From Spirirestis rafaelensis WJT71-NPBG6 (GTDB lineage: Bacteria; Cyanobacteriota; Cyanobacteriia; Cyanobacteriales; Nostocaceae): a stretch of DNA of 64,000 nt. Below are positions 8,810 through 18,195 of this stretch, piece by piece (position 1 is the stretch's first letter; each line of letters begins with the position of its first letter). The position numbers were made by a program, and so were the translations under genes. The notes under the pieces were generated by a model. It did no database searches and had not been told where the DNA came from. It saw only the letters and a list, made by a program, of their open reading frames with translations. The stretch is taken from NCBI GenBank assembly GCA_019359015.1, contig JAHHID010000023.1, forward strand, positions 1 to 64,000, in the 5' to 3' direction.

Positions 8810-8872
8810 TTTGCCCTGCTCAAGGATAGATGGAGGATTACCCACGACCCTCTTAAACTTGAGTAGGGCAAA
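8810..8872. ncRNA. Strong stem-loop of unknown function
   Basis: Arms at 8810-8824 and 8858-8872 are complementary over 15 bp with one G-U-compatible mismatch and enclose a 33-nt loop containing GGAGGATTACCC. On the plus strand it is followed by A7, on the minus strand it is preceded by T7, so it does not look like a normal terminator for either neighbour. It could be a small RNA or a MITE remnant. Confidence 0.35.
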
Positions 8873-9205
8873 AAAATTTATATGTTGACCTGCGAGCAGA
8901 GCAACTCACCGCTGCTGAAAATGCATAACGCAAAATAGCAGTTTAAATTAAAAGTTTGGTTGATTGTTCTAATATTGATGACTTGGAATAAATTATATCA
9001 AGTTCGGATGATTAGTTATCCGCCGCGATTGCCTTATTTCGCTCGCTCCACTTCGTTGTGTGAGCAATTATGTTTTATAAGTGATTAACCTGAAATGTAA
9101 GGGCTTTATACCATTTGGGGAAAGGTTCTTTTTTCTTCTTCCTTTTCCCTTTTCCCTTTAACCTTTAACCTTTCCCCTTTTCGGTAACTTTAAAGTCTTG
9201 ATTCG
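8873..9205. other. Gene-free stretch before the Hsp70 module
   Basis: No gene seen. It ends in a pyrimidine-rich tract (9131-9182) built of CCTTTT/CCTTTAA-like units directly upstream of the next start codon. No clear ribosome-binding site is visible. Confidence 0.5.
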
Positions 9206-10117
9206 ATGAAAACACTAGTTACACTTTTTAGCGAAGAACGCAACCAACTCCAGACAGATATTGACCAAATAATTAGCGTCGAGCAGGTAGTTAAGCTGGT
9301 TCAGAACCGACTCGATAATTTTGAAAGAAGTTACATCAGCGAGTTAAATGTCGCTCAAGTACGGCTGGCTTCCTTTTTTTTGGATACGCTGCGCCACTCG
9401 ATCGCCACTCTTGCTGCGGCTAACTTTCCTCAAGTCGCTCCAACAGAGCAAAAGCAAATTATTAACCAAGTTCCTAAGTTTTCCCCTAATAGGTTAATTT
9501 TAAAAGTGCTAAAGGCACTAATTTATATAGGCATTTTAGGTTCGTTGTTTTCCTTAACTAAAACTAGCCCTTTTGCATGGATGGCTATCTTGCTAACCTC
9601 TGTGCTTCTAGGGCTGGAAGTTGTGCTTCAACTCGACAAAGACAACCAGGAAAACAATTCATCTGAGCTATTAAAATTACCCCAACCTATTCTACGGGTT
9701 GATAGCAAAGTCCTTTTAGATAACCTTGCCGATGCTCTCAACACGATTGACCTAGCAGTCGCTAGAGTTAAAGAAGAAAACAAAAATGAAGACGATCGCA
9801 GCATAGAAGAACTGCCAGAGCTATTGAATTTTATTCAAAGGCTAATGGGCGCATCAAAACTTAATAAACCAGAAATGACGATCGCACTAACGAAACTTCT
9901 GCCACAAATTTTAATGGAGCAGGGAATTCTTGCTGACATTTACCGACCAGACGACCCCCATAGCGATCGCGAGTATTTTGACTTCGAGCCAAGTATCGAC
10001 CCTGACAGCAAAGATTACGTGACTATAACTCCCGCTTTGTTGAAAGGCGATCGCTTGTTGAGACGCGGACGGGTAATTGAGCCAGCGTCCACGCCAAGAA
10101 CCGAGAATAACAAATAA
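9206..10117 (+). CDS. Membrane-anchored partner of the Hsp70-like gene, unknown function
   Basis: A 303-aa protein I do not recognise. Residues 1-85 are helical and charged and may form a coiled coil. Two hydrophobic segments follow (about 95-118, LKALIYIGILGSLFSL, and about 122-141, FAWMAILLTSVLLGLEVV), forming a probable membrane hairpin. The C-terminal half (about 150-303) is acidic and probably cytosolic, with a helical stretch and a tail rich in Asp and Arg. No signal peptide. It ends 7 nt before the start of the Hsp70-like gene, so the two are almost certainly cotranscribed. The role is inferred only from that pairing. Confidence 0.7.
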   Translation: MKTLVTLFSEERNQLQTDIDQIISVEQVVKLVQNRLDNFERSYISELNVAQVRLASFFLDTLRHSIATLAAANFPQVAPTEQKQIINQVPKFSPNRLILKVLKALIYIGILGSLFSLTKTSPFAWMAILLTSVLLGLEVVLQLDKDNQENNSSELLKLPQPILRVDSKVLLDNLADALNTIDLAVARVKEENKNEDDRSIEELPELLNFIQRLMGASKLNKPEMTIALTKLLPQILMEQGILADIYRPDDPHSDREYFDFEPSIDPDSKDYVTITPALLKGDRLLRRGRVIEPASTPRTENNK

Positions 10118-10124
10118 TAAGAGT

Positions 10125-12047
10125 ATGGAAATTTTAGAAACAATTGGTTTTGATTTGGGGCACGGTGAAACAGCTGTAGCTAAAGCTATAGTCGAGAGCA
10201 TCGAACCCCCAGAGATGCTTGAGATTAATAATAAGAAGAACCAAATTACGGCTCTTGCTTGGCATCCCAAACTCGGTTATCTTGTCGGAGAACAAGCATT
10301 AATCCAAGCTGGTGTTACAAGCTTGAAAATTTCTTTCAAGCAAAAACCAAACAACGATCCAAAATATCGGGAAACAATTACCACTTTTCTAGCAACCTAC
10401 TACCATCTTTTGAAAGAAAGCAGACAAATTGAAGGTGGAGAAAGTAACTATTTTTACGTTGGTTGCCCTTCAGGATGGTCTGTTAGCGAACGAGAAGAAT
10501 ACCAAAAGCTACTTCAAGAAGCTGGCATTCCCCAGCTGAATGTTGTACCCGAATCGCGGGCTGCTTTCATGCAAGCTAAGGAAGCCGGTAAGCTGGAGTA
10601 TGAGAAACTCAAATCATCAGTGCTTATTGTCGATATTGGTTCTTCGACCACAGATTTTACCCTGGTTAAGAGCTTACACGAAGTCCCGATAGATTTCGGG
10701 AGTAACACTCTGGGAGCATCTTTAATTGACAAGGCTATTTTTGCCCGCACTGTTGCCAAACACGAGCAATCATCGTTACTCGAAAAAGTATTTGCCCAAT
10801 ATCCACATCACCAAGCTCGTTGTGAACTTGCCTGTCGCAAAGCTAAGGAAGATTACTTTTCTAATGAACAGCTATACAGCGACCCTGAATCTTTTGCCCG
10901 TGGCTTCGAGTCTATTAACGAACAGATTTATTTTATTCCCCAAGTTAACAAATTGACTATGGAGGAAATATTGAACCAACCTTTACCCCAACTGGGGGAA
11001 AAAAGTTGGATTCAGTCATTCAAAGAAGCTGTCAATGAGGCAAAAGAAAAGCTGGAAAAACAAGACATCGTGCCGAAACTTGTGCTGATGACTGGGGGTG
11101 CATCCCGCATGAAGTTTACACACCAAATTTGTCAAGAAATGTTTAGCGAACCAGAAACGCTTCTTCGACCTGATCCGGAACCTGAACGGTGTATTGCGCT
11201 GGGTTTAGCGCGAGTAGGACGATGGGATCTGCGTGCCACTGCTTTCAAACAAGAAGTCAACAAATTGTTTGACGGAAACTTGCTCAAAGGTCTGATTGAG
11301 AAACATATCCCGGAGTTAATTCAATCGTTAACTAAGCCGTTAGCAGATGATTTGATTGAAAACGTAGTTAAACAAGGTTTAAAAGACTGGCAGAAAAACA
11401 AAGTACGGACTTTAACCGATTTGGAAACATCTATGAAGAGTCGGGCAGAGCAGTGGCTAATAAGCGATCACGTTCAGCAGATAATTAACAATCAATGCAT
11501 CAGTTGGTTTAACAATAAAATCCAACCCGACTTAGCCGCAGAAACCGACCCAATATGTCGAAAGTATCAGATACCTAGAAGCAGTTTAAGATTTGAGGAT
11601 ACCATTGATCCAACTTTTGTCAACCCAGAACTACGAATTGGAGATGCTATCCTTGCCGACACAGTGGCGTTTATCGTCAATGTAGTAATTGGTGGAGGCA
11701 CTGTCGCTAGCATCATCACTCTGATACTAACCGGACACTTGACCTGGCCCATTGCGCTGGTGTATGGGGCTTCAGTGATGGCAGCAGGAATGGAGCTAAA
11801 TCGCAAAAGTGTCAAAGAGGTAATTAAGACAAATGTTGATGTCCCCAGTTGGATGCGTTCTAGTTTTTTGAGCGACAGGAAAATTGAGGATATGTGCGTT
11901 TCAATAAAGCCTGAGTTAGAGAAGGTTCTTCGAGAACAACTGACAGCGAACCAAGAGGCTTTTGACCAACTTATTGACAAAGTTGGGCAAGGGCTGCAAA
12001 AAGCTCTTTCCACCAAGGTTGAAGAGGCAATAATTCTGATCCAATAG
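10125..12047 (+). CDS. Hsp70/actin-fold ATPase with C-terminal membrane hairpin
   Basis: A 640-aa protein with the three nucleotide-binding signatures of the Hsp70/actin/ParM fold: phosphate-1 IGFDLGHGETA near the N-terminus, phosphate-2 VLIVDIGSSTTDFTLV (about 165-180) and the adenosine motif LVLMTGGASRMK (about 320). A canonical DnaK peptide-binding domain is not visible. Instead the C-terminal half is helical and contains a hydrophobic pair near residues 512-555 (AFIVNVVIGGGTVASIITL, then WPIALVYGASVMAAG). So it is a membrane-tethered Hsp70-like ATPase rather than a general chaperone. I chose ATG 10125, 7 nt after the upstream stop; the open frame extends to 10077 inside the previous gene. 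Confidence 0.8.
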   Translation: MEILETIGFDLGHGETAVAKAIVESIEPPEMLEINNKKNQITALAWHPKLGYLVGEQALIQAGVTSLKISFKQKPNNDPKYRETITTFLATYYHLLKESRQIEGGESNYFYVGCPSGWSVSEREEYQKLLQEAGIPQLNVVPESRAAFMQAKEAGKLEYEKLKSSVLIVDIGSSTTDFTLVKSLHEVPIDFGSNTLGASLIDKAIFARTVAKHEQSSLLEKVFAQYPHHQARCELACRKAKEDYFSNEQLYSDPESFARGFESINEQIYFIPQVNKLTMEEILNQPLPQLGEKSWIQSFKEAVNEAKEKLEKQDIVPKLVLMTGGASRMKFTHQICQEMFSEPETLLRPDPEPERCIALGLARVGRWDLRATAFKQEVNKLFDGNLLKGLIEKHIPELIQSLTKPLADDLIENVVKQGLKDWQKNKVRTLTDLETSMKSRAEQWLISDHVQQIINNQCISWFNNKIQPDLAAETDPICRKYQIPRSSLRFEDTIDPTFVNPELRIGDAILADTVAFIVNVVIGGGTVASIITLILTGHLTWPIALVYGASVMAAGMELNRKSVKEVIKTNVDVPSWMRSSFLSDRKIEDMCVSIKPELEKVLREQLTANQEAFDQLIDKVGQGLQKALSTKVEEAIILIQ

Positions 12048-12071
12048 CGGTTACTAAATAGTTGCCACGTG

Positions 12072-13091
12072 TTACACGCCTGAGTACGGTGCTAGGGCTA
12101 AAGTTTTCGTTACTTCGGCAAGGAGAAAGCGATCGCAAAGGTTAAACAGTTCTAGCTCAGTCTGTGTCTGTCGCATCAGCCGCAGGAAATGACCTTCAGC
12201 GTCAACACTCAGGGCAATGTAGTTGAGGAACATTTTCAGGTAGCCTAGGCGCGATCGCACTGGAAACTTTGCCGCTGTAGGGGTTTGCCATAAACGATCA
12301 ATATAGTTGCGTACCTCTACTAAAGGAACGGGCTGGAGCGGCTCGAAGCGCAAAGCCTGCCGAATTTGATTAAAAATCCAAGGATTCCCGATCGCCCAAC
12401 GTCCCACCATCACACCTGCCGCACCCGTTTGAGAAAGCACTTCAAGGGCAGTTGTCGCCGAGTTGATATTGCCATTAGCAAGCACTGGACAATCGACCCG
12501 TCTGACCGCTTCACCGATCAAATCATATTTCACTGTCCCGTGGTACATATCTTTCACCGTGCGACCATGCAAACTCAGCAAATCAATGCTGTGGCGATTG
12601 ATTATATCTAGAATTTCGTAAAAGTTATCTGTATTTTCAAAGCCTACACGCATCTTGACGGTCAAAGGGCGATCGTTGACTGCCTGCCGCAGTTCTCCCA
12701 AAATCCGATCCACTTTTTTGGGTTCTCGCAGCAATCCACCCCCAACATTTTTGCGATAAATTCTAGGCGCTGGACAGCCCATGTTCAAGTCAACTCCAGC
12801 GATATTATAGCCGCAGAGTTCCTTTGCTGTTCTTACTAAGTCTGGAATGCTTTCGCCAATCATTTGAGCAAAAACAGGGCGACCCGTATCGTTTTCGGTG
12901 ATTGCTGCCAGAATGCTACGATTGAGCCGTGAGGTATCATTCACGCGGAAATACTCGGTGAAGAAGTAGTCAGGACTGCCGTAGTGGGCAATGACCTTCA
13001 TAAACCAGAGGTTTGTCACATCCTGCATGGGCGCAAGAGCGGTTAGGGGTAAGTCTGGATGCGGCGATTTTGGGAGCGATACCTGGGACAT
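12072..13091 (-). CDS. tRNA-dihydrouridine synthase
   Basis: A 339-aa FMN-dependent Dus enzyme that reduces specific uridines in tRNA D-loops. Family landmarks: FMN entry loop LAPMQDVTN near residue 20, NMGCPAPR containing the catalytic cysteine (about 104), VKMRVG (about 145), LSLHGRT (about 172), ANGNI (about 205) and GVMVGRWAIGNPWIF (about 227). Which subfamily (DusA, B or C-like) cannot be settled by eye. It converges on the Hsp70-like gene with only 24 nt between stop codons and has no obvious terminator there. Confidence 0.9.
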   Translation of the reverse strand: MSQVSLPKSPHPDLPLTALAPMQDVTNLWFMKVIAHYGSPDYFFTEYFRVNDTSRLNRSILAAITENDTGRPVFAQMIGESIPDLVRTAKELCGYNIAGVDLNMGCPAPRIYRKNVGGGLLREPKKVDRILGELRQAVNDRPLTVKMRVGFENTDNFYEILDIINRHSIDLLSLHGRTVKDMYHGTVKYDLIGEAVRRVDCPVLANGNINSATTALEVLSQTGAAGVMVGRWAIGNPWIFNQIRQALRFEPLQPVPLVEVRNYIDRLWQTPTAAKFPVRSRLGYLKMFLNYIALSVDAEGHFLRLMRQTQTELELFNLCDRFLLAEVTKTLALAPYSGV

Positions 13092-13316
13092 AGAGATGAA
13101 GAGCGATTAACAAAGCACACTGTATCAAAAAATGGTTGTTGAGGTTGAGCCTCAATTAGCTGCTTATTCGGAAATTTGGCATCCTCCTAGAGACTTATAG
13201 CTAACAAAACCTCAATTAAAAAAATGTCTAAGCTCTGATTATAACTAGCGAAAGATTAAGATTCCTTAACCCCTTCCTAACATCAGGGAATATACCTGAT
13301 TTTCCAAGTTGCAATT

Positions 13317-15011
13317 ATGGAAGCGTATGATGTCATTATTATTGGCGCCGGACATAACGGTTTAGTTTGCGCCGCATATCTACTACAAGAAGGATACAGC
13401 GTTTTACTGCTGGAATCTCGTTCAATTCCTGGTGGTGGTGCGACAACTGAAGAACTGATGCCTCAAGAAGCGCCGGGTTTTAAATTCAACCCCTGCGCCA
13501 TTGATCACCTATTTATTTTCCTCGGACCCGTTATCCAAGATTTAGAATTGCACAAGTACGGATTGGAGTATTTGGAATGCGATCCGGTGGCATTTTGTCC
13601 GCATCCTGATGGCAAGTATTTCTTAGCACATAAATCTGTAGAAAAGACTTGTGCAGAAATTGCTCGTTACAGCGAGAGAGATGCTCAAAAATATGCAGAA
13701 TATATCGACTTTTGGCAAAGATTTATAAAAGCGGTTAGACCCTTTTTTAGCGCAGCACCAAAGTCAATTGTTGACATTGGTGCTAGCTACGGTTTGAAAA
13801 ATCTGCAAGATTTGTTTTCAATTCTCGGTGGTGCTGATACTACCCTAGATTTACTTCGCACGCTGTTAAGCAGTCCGATGGATAATATCAACGAATACTT
13901 TGATTCTGAGTTTGTCAAAGCACCCCTCGCCCGACTATCCGCAGAACTAAGTTCCCCTCCTTCGCAAAAAGCCATGTCTTTTGGGGCGATGATGCTGGCG
14001 TTGCGTCACAACCCAGGTATGGCACGTCCTCGCGGCGGTACGGGCGCACTCACTAAAGCTTTGGTAAAGTGCGTCACTAGCAAAGGTGGCGTTATCCTCA
14101 CCGACCAGAAGGTGGAAAAAGTATTAGTGGATAACGGTAAAGCAGTCGGTGTCAGGGTTGCTGGCGGCAAGGAATATCGCGCTAACAAAGGTGTTATTTC
14201 CAGTCTTGATGCCAAGCGGTTGTTTTTGCAATACATTGATCCAGCTGATGTGGATACTGCGGATGCGAATCTGCGAGAAAGATTAGACCGCCGCATCGTC
14301 AACAACAATGAAACTATCCTGAAAATTGATTGTGCATTATCTGAACCGTTGCACTTTGAACATCACCAACACAGAGATGAATACCTCATTGGTTCTATTT
14401 TGATTGCAGATTCCATGAACCATGTGGAACAGGCACATAGCGAGATTACTTTGGGTAAAATTCCTGATGAAGATCCTTCGATGTATCTGGTGATGCCTAC
14501 AGGACTCGACCCTTCAATGGCACCGTCCGGCAAGCATACGCTGTGGATTGAGTTTTTTGCCCCTTATCAAATCGCCGGTGCAGAAGGGACGGGGTTAAAG
14601 GGTACCGGTTGGACGGATGAATTGAAAAACAAAGTGGCAGATAGGGTGTTGGATAAACTGGCGCAGTATTCGCCCAATCTGAAACATTCAATTATTGCCC
14701 GTCATGTGGAAAGCCCTGCTGAGTTGGCGCAACGTCTGGGGGCTTACGGGGGTAACTATTACCACATCGACATGACTTTAGAACAGATGCTCTGCTTCCG
14801 TCCGCTGCCGGAAATAGCTAATTATAAAACGCCGATTGATAATTTATATCTGACTGGGGCGGGAACTCATCCAGGGGGTTCGATTTCTGGTTTGCCGGGA
14901 CGCAATTGTGCGCGGATGTTTTTGCACGATCGCCAACCGCTGTCACAGACATTCAAAGATGCAGGAGATTCACTCAAATCTACTGTTGCATCTGTCTTGG
15001 GGCGGGAATAA
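13317..15011 (+). CDS. crtO: Beta-carotene ketolase, CrtO type (copy 2)
   Basis: A 564-aa paralogue of the gene at 6946, colinear along its whole length: DVIIIGAGHNG at residues 5-15, PGGGATTEE, AIDHLFIF, RPRGGTGAL, RRIVNNNE, GTGWTDELKNK and C-terminal GAGTHPGG...GRNCAR. Differences cluster around residues 110-190 (FISAVRPFF-like region versus ALGAMIPMF), where substrate specificity might lie. It would ketolate beta-carotene or a hydroxylated/glycosylated carotenoid. It has its own upstream region with a TCAGG...CCTGA dyad at 13283-13299 and a strong hairpin after the stop, so it is transcribed independently of copy 1. Confidence 0.87.
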   Translation: MEAYDVIIIGAGHNGLVCAAYLLQEGYSVLLLESRSIPGGGATTEELMPQEAPGFKFNPCAIDHLFIFLGPVIQDLELHKYGLEYLECDPVAFCPHPDGKYFLAHKSVEKTCAEIARYSERDAQKYAEYIDFWQRFIKAVRPFFSAAPKSIVDIGASYGLKNLQDLFSILGGADTTLDLLRTLLSSPMDNINEYFDSEFVKAPLARLSAELSSPPSQKAMSFGAMMLALRHNPGMARPRGGTGALTKALVKCVTSKGGVILTDQKVEKVLVDNGKAVGVRVAGGKEYRANKGVISSLDAKRLFLQYIDPADVDTADANLRERLDRRIVNNNETILKIDCALSEPLHFEHHQHRDEYLIGSILIADSMNHVEQAHSEITLGKIPDEDPSMYLVMPTGLDPSMAPSGKHTLWIEFFAPYQIAGAEGTGLKGTGWTDELKNKVADRVLDKLAQYSPNLKHSIIARHVESPAELAQRLGAYGGNYYHIDMTLEQMLCFRPLPEIANYKTPIDNLYLTGAGTHPGGSISGLPGRNCARMFLHDRQPLSQTFKDAGDSLKSTVASVLGRE

Positions 15012-15014
15012 TTT

Positions 15015-15071
15015 TTTAAATCTCACGCTAAGAAAGATTTAGTATTTTGGTGTCTTAACGTGAGATTTAAA
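15015..15071 (+). terminator. Long hairpin after crtO copy 2
   Basis: A 19-bp inverted repeat with one mismatch (15015-15033 and 15053-15071) follows the stop codon at once. The left flank is T-rich and the stem is AT-rich at its base. It probably ends the crtO transcript. Confidence 0.6.
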
Positions 15072-15169
15072 TATCTTCCTTGCTGGGTAGGCGATATCCA
15101 TACTTGTTGCCGATGACAAAGATAACGGAAAATTGATGTAATAAAAGTACTGTTGCCAATGCTGGAGCA

Positions 15170-16261
15170 ATGATAAATCGGGTTTTGATTCTTGGAGGAC
15201 GGGGACGGATCGGCAGTTGTGTTGCCCAGGATCTAGCCACCCACACGCAGGCGGAAATTACCATTACTGGGCGATCGCCTGAGATTGGAACTATTGATCC
15301 GCGACTGAAATTTTTGGTTTTAGACTTAGCGGAAGTTGACAAATTGCAGCAGGCGATCGCCTCTGCCGATTTAGTCATCCACTGTGCTGGACCTTTTCAC
15401 TACCGCGATGCCAATGTTCTCAAAATTTGCATTGAACAAGGCGTTAACTATGTAGATGTTAGCGATCACCGTTCATATACCAGCAAAGCTTTAAAATATC
15501 ATGAACAAGCTGCCGCTGCTGGTGTCACGGCAATTGTTAATACTGGCATTTTCCCCGGTATTTCTAACAGCATGGTACGTCAAGGTGTCGAACAATTCGA
15601 TACAGCCGAAAAAATACATTTAAGTTATTTAGTATCTGGTTCTGGTGGTGCTGGTGTCACTGTGATGCGGACAACATTTCTAGGGTTGCAACATCCTTTT
15701 GACGCTTGGATAGACGGCGAATGGCAAACAGTTAAGCCTTATAGTGAACGGGAAGCTGTTAATTTTCTCCCTCCATACGGACGTACTGGAGTTTACTGGT
15801 TTGATATGCCAGAAACTTTCACATTACCCCACGCTTTCCCATCAATCAAAACGGTAATTACTAAGTTTGGCTCAGTTCCCGATTTTTACAATCACATGAC
15901 TTGGATCACTGCTCATGTGTTTCCTAAATGGTTAATGCAGAAGCGTGGCACTATTGAATTTTTGGCTCATGTCAGCCATTTTATGACCGATATGACTAAT
16001 AACTTTACTGGTATTGGGGTAGCAGTTCGCGCAGAAGTTACAGGGCAAAAAAACGGTGAGACAAGCATTTTTTGCTCAGACTTATTGCATCAAAATACGT
16101 CAATGGCTTCTGGTTGTGGCACGGGTAGTATTGCCCAATTATTATTAGAGGGCAAACTTAATAAACCAGGCGTTTTTCCTGTCGAGGAAGCACTGCCAAC
16201 AGATTTATTTGAATATATAGTGCAAAGCCGAGGAATTAAGATTTATCACAATTGGTTATAG
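15170..16261 (+). CDS. Saccharopine-dehydrogenase-like NAD(P)-binding protein
   Basis: A 363-aa protein with an N-terminal Rossmann fold: VLILGGRGRIGS (residues 5-16) then ITITGRSPE. DLVIHCAGPF (about 68-77) and VNYVDVSDH (about 95-103) are the usual landmarks of the saccharopine dehydrogenase / trans-acting enoyl reductase-like family. The remaining two-thirds forms the alpha/beta C-terminal domain. The precise reaction is unknown; these proteins reduce or oxidise lipid- or amino-acid-derived substrates. Location just downstream of crtO and on the same strand allows a link with isoprenoid metabolism, but that is only positional. Confidence 0.75.
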   Translation: MINRVLILGGRGRIGSCVAQDLATHTQAEITITGRSPEIGTIDPRLKFLVLDLAEVDKLQQAIASADLVIHCAGPFHYRDANVLKICIEQGVNYVDVSDHRSYTSKALKYHEQAAAAGVTAIVNTGIFPGISNSMVRQGVEQFDTAEKIHLSYLVSGSGGAGVTVMRTTFLGLQHPFDAWIDGEWQTVKPYSEREAVNFLPPYGRTGVYWFDMPETFTLPHAFPSIKTVITKFGSVPDFYNHMTWITAHVFPKWLMQKRGTIEFLAHVSHFMTDMTNNFTGIGVAVRAEVTGQKNGETSIFCSDLLHQNTSMASGCGTGSIAQLLLEGKLNKPGVFPVEEALPTDLFEYIVQSRGIKIYHNWL

Positions 16262-16402
16262 GAAAAATTTAATCTATCCTCCGATAGAAGAAGAATTTTC
16301 CTGAAATATTTAGGATGCCTGTGACCCTTGTAAATGGTGTAAGTAATTGTCTTTATTTACGCAAAACAAAGGCTCCGAACAGAAAATTAGGAGAGTATTT
16401 CC

Positions 16403-16792
16403 ATGCCAAGATTTTTATTAACTTTAAAGCAAGTACTACTATCAAGCATTTTAGTTTTTGGTTTGATGATTTTTATTAGCCTGTCGGGTTTATTTATGGT
16501 GCTTCAGCAGCCTAGTTATGCAACCACACTTGAAGAATTGAAGCTGATACCTCCAGAGTATAAACCAACGCCAGAAGAAAAAATTGACCGCGCTTACGAA
16601 CGTAACGAAGCCGCAGGTATTCGAGCAGAACAGCGACAAGAGGCTTACGAACAAGCACTAAAAGATGGTAAAAGCCTTAATACGATGGAGAAGGCTTACG
16701 AAAGAAATGTGAAGGCGGAAAACGCACAAAATCCTCCAGAAAGTTTCGGTGAAAAAGCTAAAGAAGTTCTTGAAAAGGTAACAGGGAAGTAG
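16403..16792 (+). CDS. Small secreted helical protein, unknown function
   Basis: A 129-aa protein with a typical export signal: positive N-terminus, hydrophobic segment (about residues 13-36, ILVFGLMIFISLSGLFMVL) and a probable cleavage after SYA (about 42-44). The mature part is about 85 residues, charged and strongly helical, with two related blocks containing KIDRAYERNEAAG and MEKAYERNVKAE, suggesting an internal repeat. AGGAG lies 9 nt before the ATG. It resembles cyanobacterial small periplasmic or lumenal stress-type proteins only in general style; I assign no function. Confidence 0.7.
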   Translation: MPRFLLTLKQVLLSSILVFGLMIFISLSGLFMVLQQPSYATTLEELKLIPPEYKPTPEEKIDRAYERNEAAGIRAEQRQEAYEQALKDGKSLNTMEKAYERNVKAENAQNPPESFGEKAKEVLEKVTGK

Positions 16793-16825
16793 GGGACAAG
16801 GGGACAAGGGGACAAGGGGAGACTA
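16791..16825 (+). repeat. GGGGACAA octamer tandem repeat
   Basis: Three to four consecutive GGGGACAA units directly after the previous stop codon. The complementary C-rich forms appear at 5760-5785 and 44865-44915, so this is a dispersed simple repeat. Confidence 0.7.
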
Positions 16826-16896
16826 GAAGGAGCAGGGGAGAGGAATTTTGCCCTCTGCCCCTCTCGTCATTCCCCCCTTTCCCCACTTCCCCCAAC

Positions 16897-18195
16897 TTAC
16901 TCAAATTCATCAACTGTAGCGGGGGGAGTTGCATTTTCATGCTTGGCAATTCTGCGCTCGTACCAATTCATTAATGGTGTTGAACTAATTCCATGTACAA
17001 TTACTGAAACAACAATAGTTGTATAAGTAATCCAAGCAATTTGCTCGCCAAGTTGACCTTTTAAACCATTACCAAATGCATAAGCCAGATAATATAAAGA
17101 ACCAACACCGCGAATACCAAACCAACCAAATAGCCAGCGAGTTCGCGGGTCCATTCTTCGGTGACGGGAGTTTGGCGATCGCTTACCAATTGTACTAATC
17201 CAGGCTCCTACGGGTCGGATGACAAAGAGCAAAAATACTATTACTAACAAAGATTGGTAAGCATAATCAAGCATCGGTTTAAATAATAATATCGACCCCA
17301 ATATTAAAATTGTTCCGACTTCCGATAGCTTTTCAATTCGCTCTACAAATTCTAATTGTTGCAATGGTTTCTCAGGATTTGTGTAACTACGCTGTACAAC
17401 TAAACCAGCAACAAATACAGCTAAAAAACCATAGCCATTAACAATTTCTGTTAATGAATAAGTTATCAAAATAGTGCTGATTGCGACAAAATCTTCCATC
17501 AATTCATCAGCACGACGGCGTTTTTGAATTTTTTTGTCAATCCAAACTACTGCTTTGGCAACGATAAATCCCATGACGATACCAGCAGCGATCGCCCAAA
17601 TTAAATCAACTGCAACCCACTGTTTAAACCAGTTGTTCCAATTATCATCTTTTAGGGCATGAATGCCAAAATAAACAAAGGGAAAAGCTAGAGCATCATT
17701 TAAACCACCTTCAGAAGTTAAACCGAACCGTAACTCATCTTGGTCGTTTGTATCTGTCAGTTGTACTTCTGATGCTAAAACAGGGTCAGTTGGTGCTAAA
17801 ATTGCTCCTAATAAAATTGCCTCTCCCCAATTCATTCCTAAAAAGAATTTGCCCACCACAGCCAACCCAAAAATGGAAATTGGCATCAAAAATACAATCA
17901 ACCGCGTGGTAATATCCCAAGCCTTGAAGCGTAGCGGACGAACGATTTTTAAGCCGCAGCTAAACACAGAAACAATCACGACAAACTCAGTTATTCGTTC
18001 CAGCACTTCGGCGTTGAATGCATCTCCTTGGCGCAATTTAATCAACCCCAAGCCATAAGGTCCTACCAAAATTCCTACTACTAAATAAATAAGCGCGAAG
18101 GAAAGAGGTAAACGTGAAATCCAGCCGGAACCCAAAGTAACAGCGATCAAGAGTATACCGATAAAAAGTAGGTCAAGGATATAAATATCTACCAT
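16897..18195 (-). CDS. Cation:proton antiporter, CPA1 (NhaP/Nhe-like)
   Basis: A 432-aa polytopic membrane protein with about 11-12 hydrophobic segments from residue 8 to about 410. It has the ion-binding motif APTDPVLASE (about 134-143) and SEGGLNDALAFP (about 161-172), whose Asp is essential for Na+/H+ or K+/H+ exchange in CPA1 antiporters. A hydrophilic tail after the last helix is very short (about 20 residues), so no cytosolic regulatory domain. It would export Na+ or K+ against protons across the plasma or thylakoid membrane. It stands alone, convergent with the small secreted protein gene. Confidence 0.88.
   Translation of the reverse strand: MVDIYILDLLFIGILLIAVTLGSGWISRLPLSFALIYLVVGILVGPYGLGLIKLRQGDAFNAEVLERITEFVVIVSVFSCGLKIVRPLRFKAWDITTRLIVFLMPISIFGLAVVGKFFLGMNWGEAILLGAILAPTDPVLASEVQLTDTNDQDELRFGLTSEGGLNDALAFPFVYFGIHALKDDNWNNWFKQWVAVDLIWAIAAGIVMGFIVAKAVVWIDKKIQKRRRADELMEDFVAISTILITYSLTEIVNGYGFLAVFVAGLVVQRSYTNPEKPLQQLEFVERIEKLSEVGTILILGSILLFKPMLDYAYQSLLVIVFLLFVIRPVGAWISTIGKRSPNSRHRRMDPRTRWLFGWFGIRGVGSLYYLAYAFGNGLKGQLGEQIAWITYTTIVVSVIVHGISSTPLMNWYERRIAKHENATPPATVDEFE

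Noticed and set aside
15083-15169. Riboswitch before the saccharopine-dehydrogenase-like gene
   Set aside because: Only one hairpin is present and it sits where the crtO terminator is expected.
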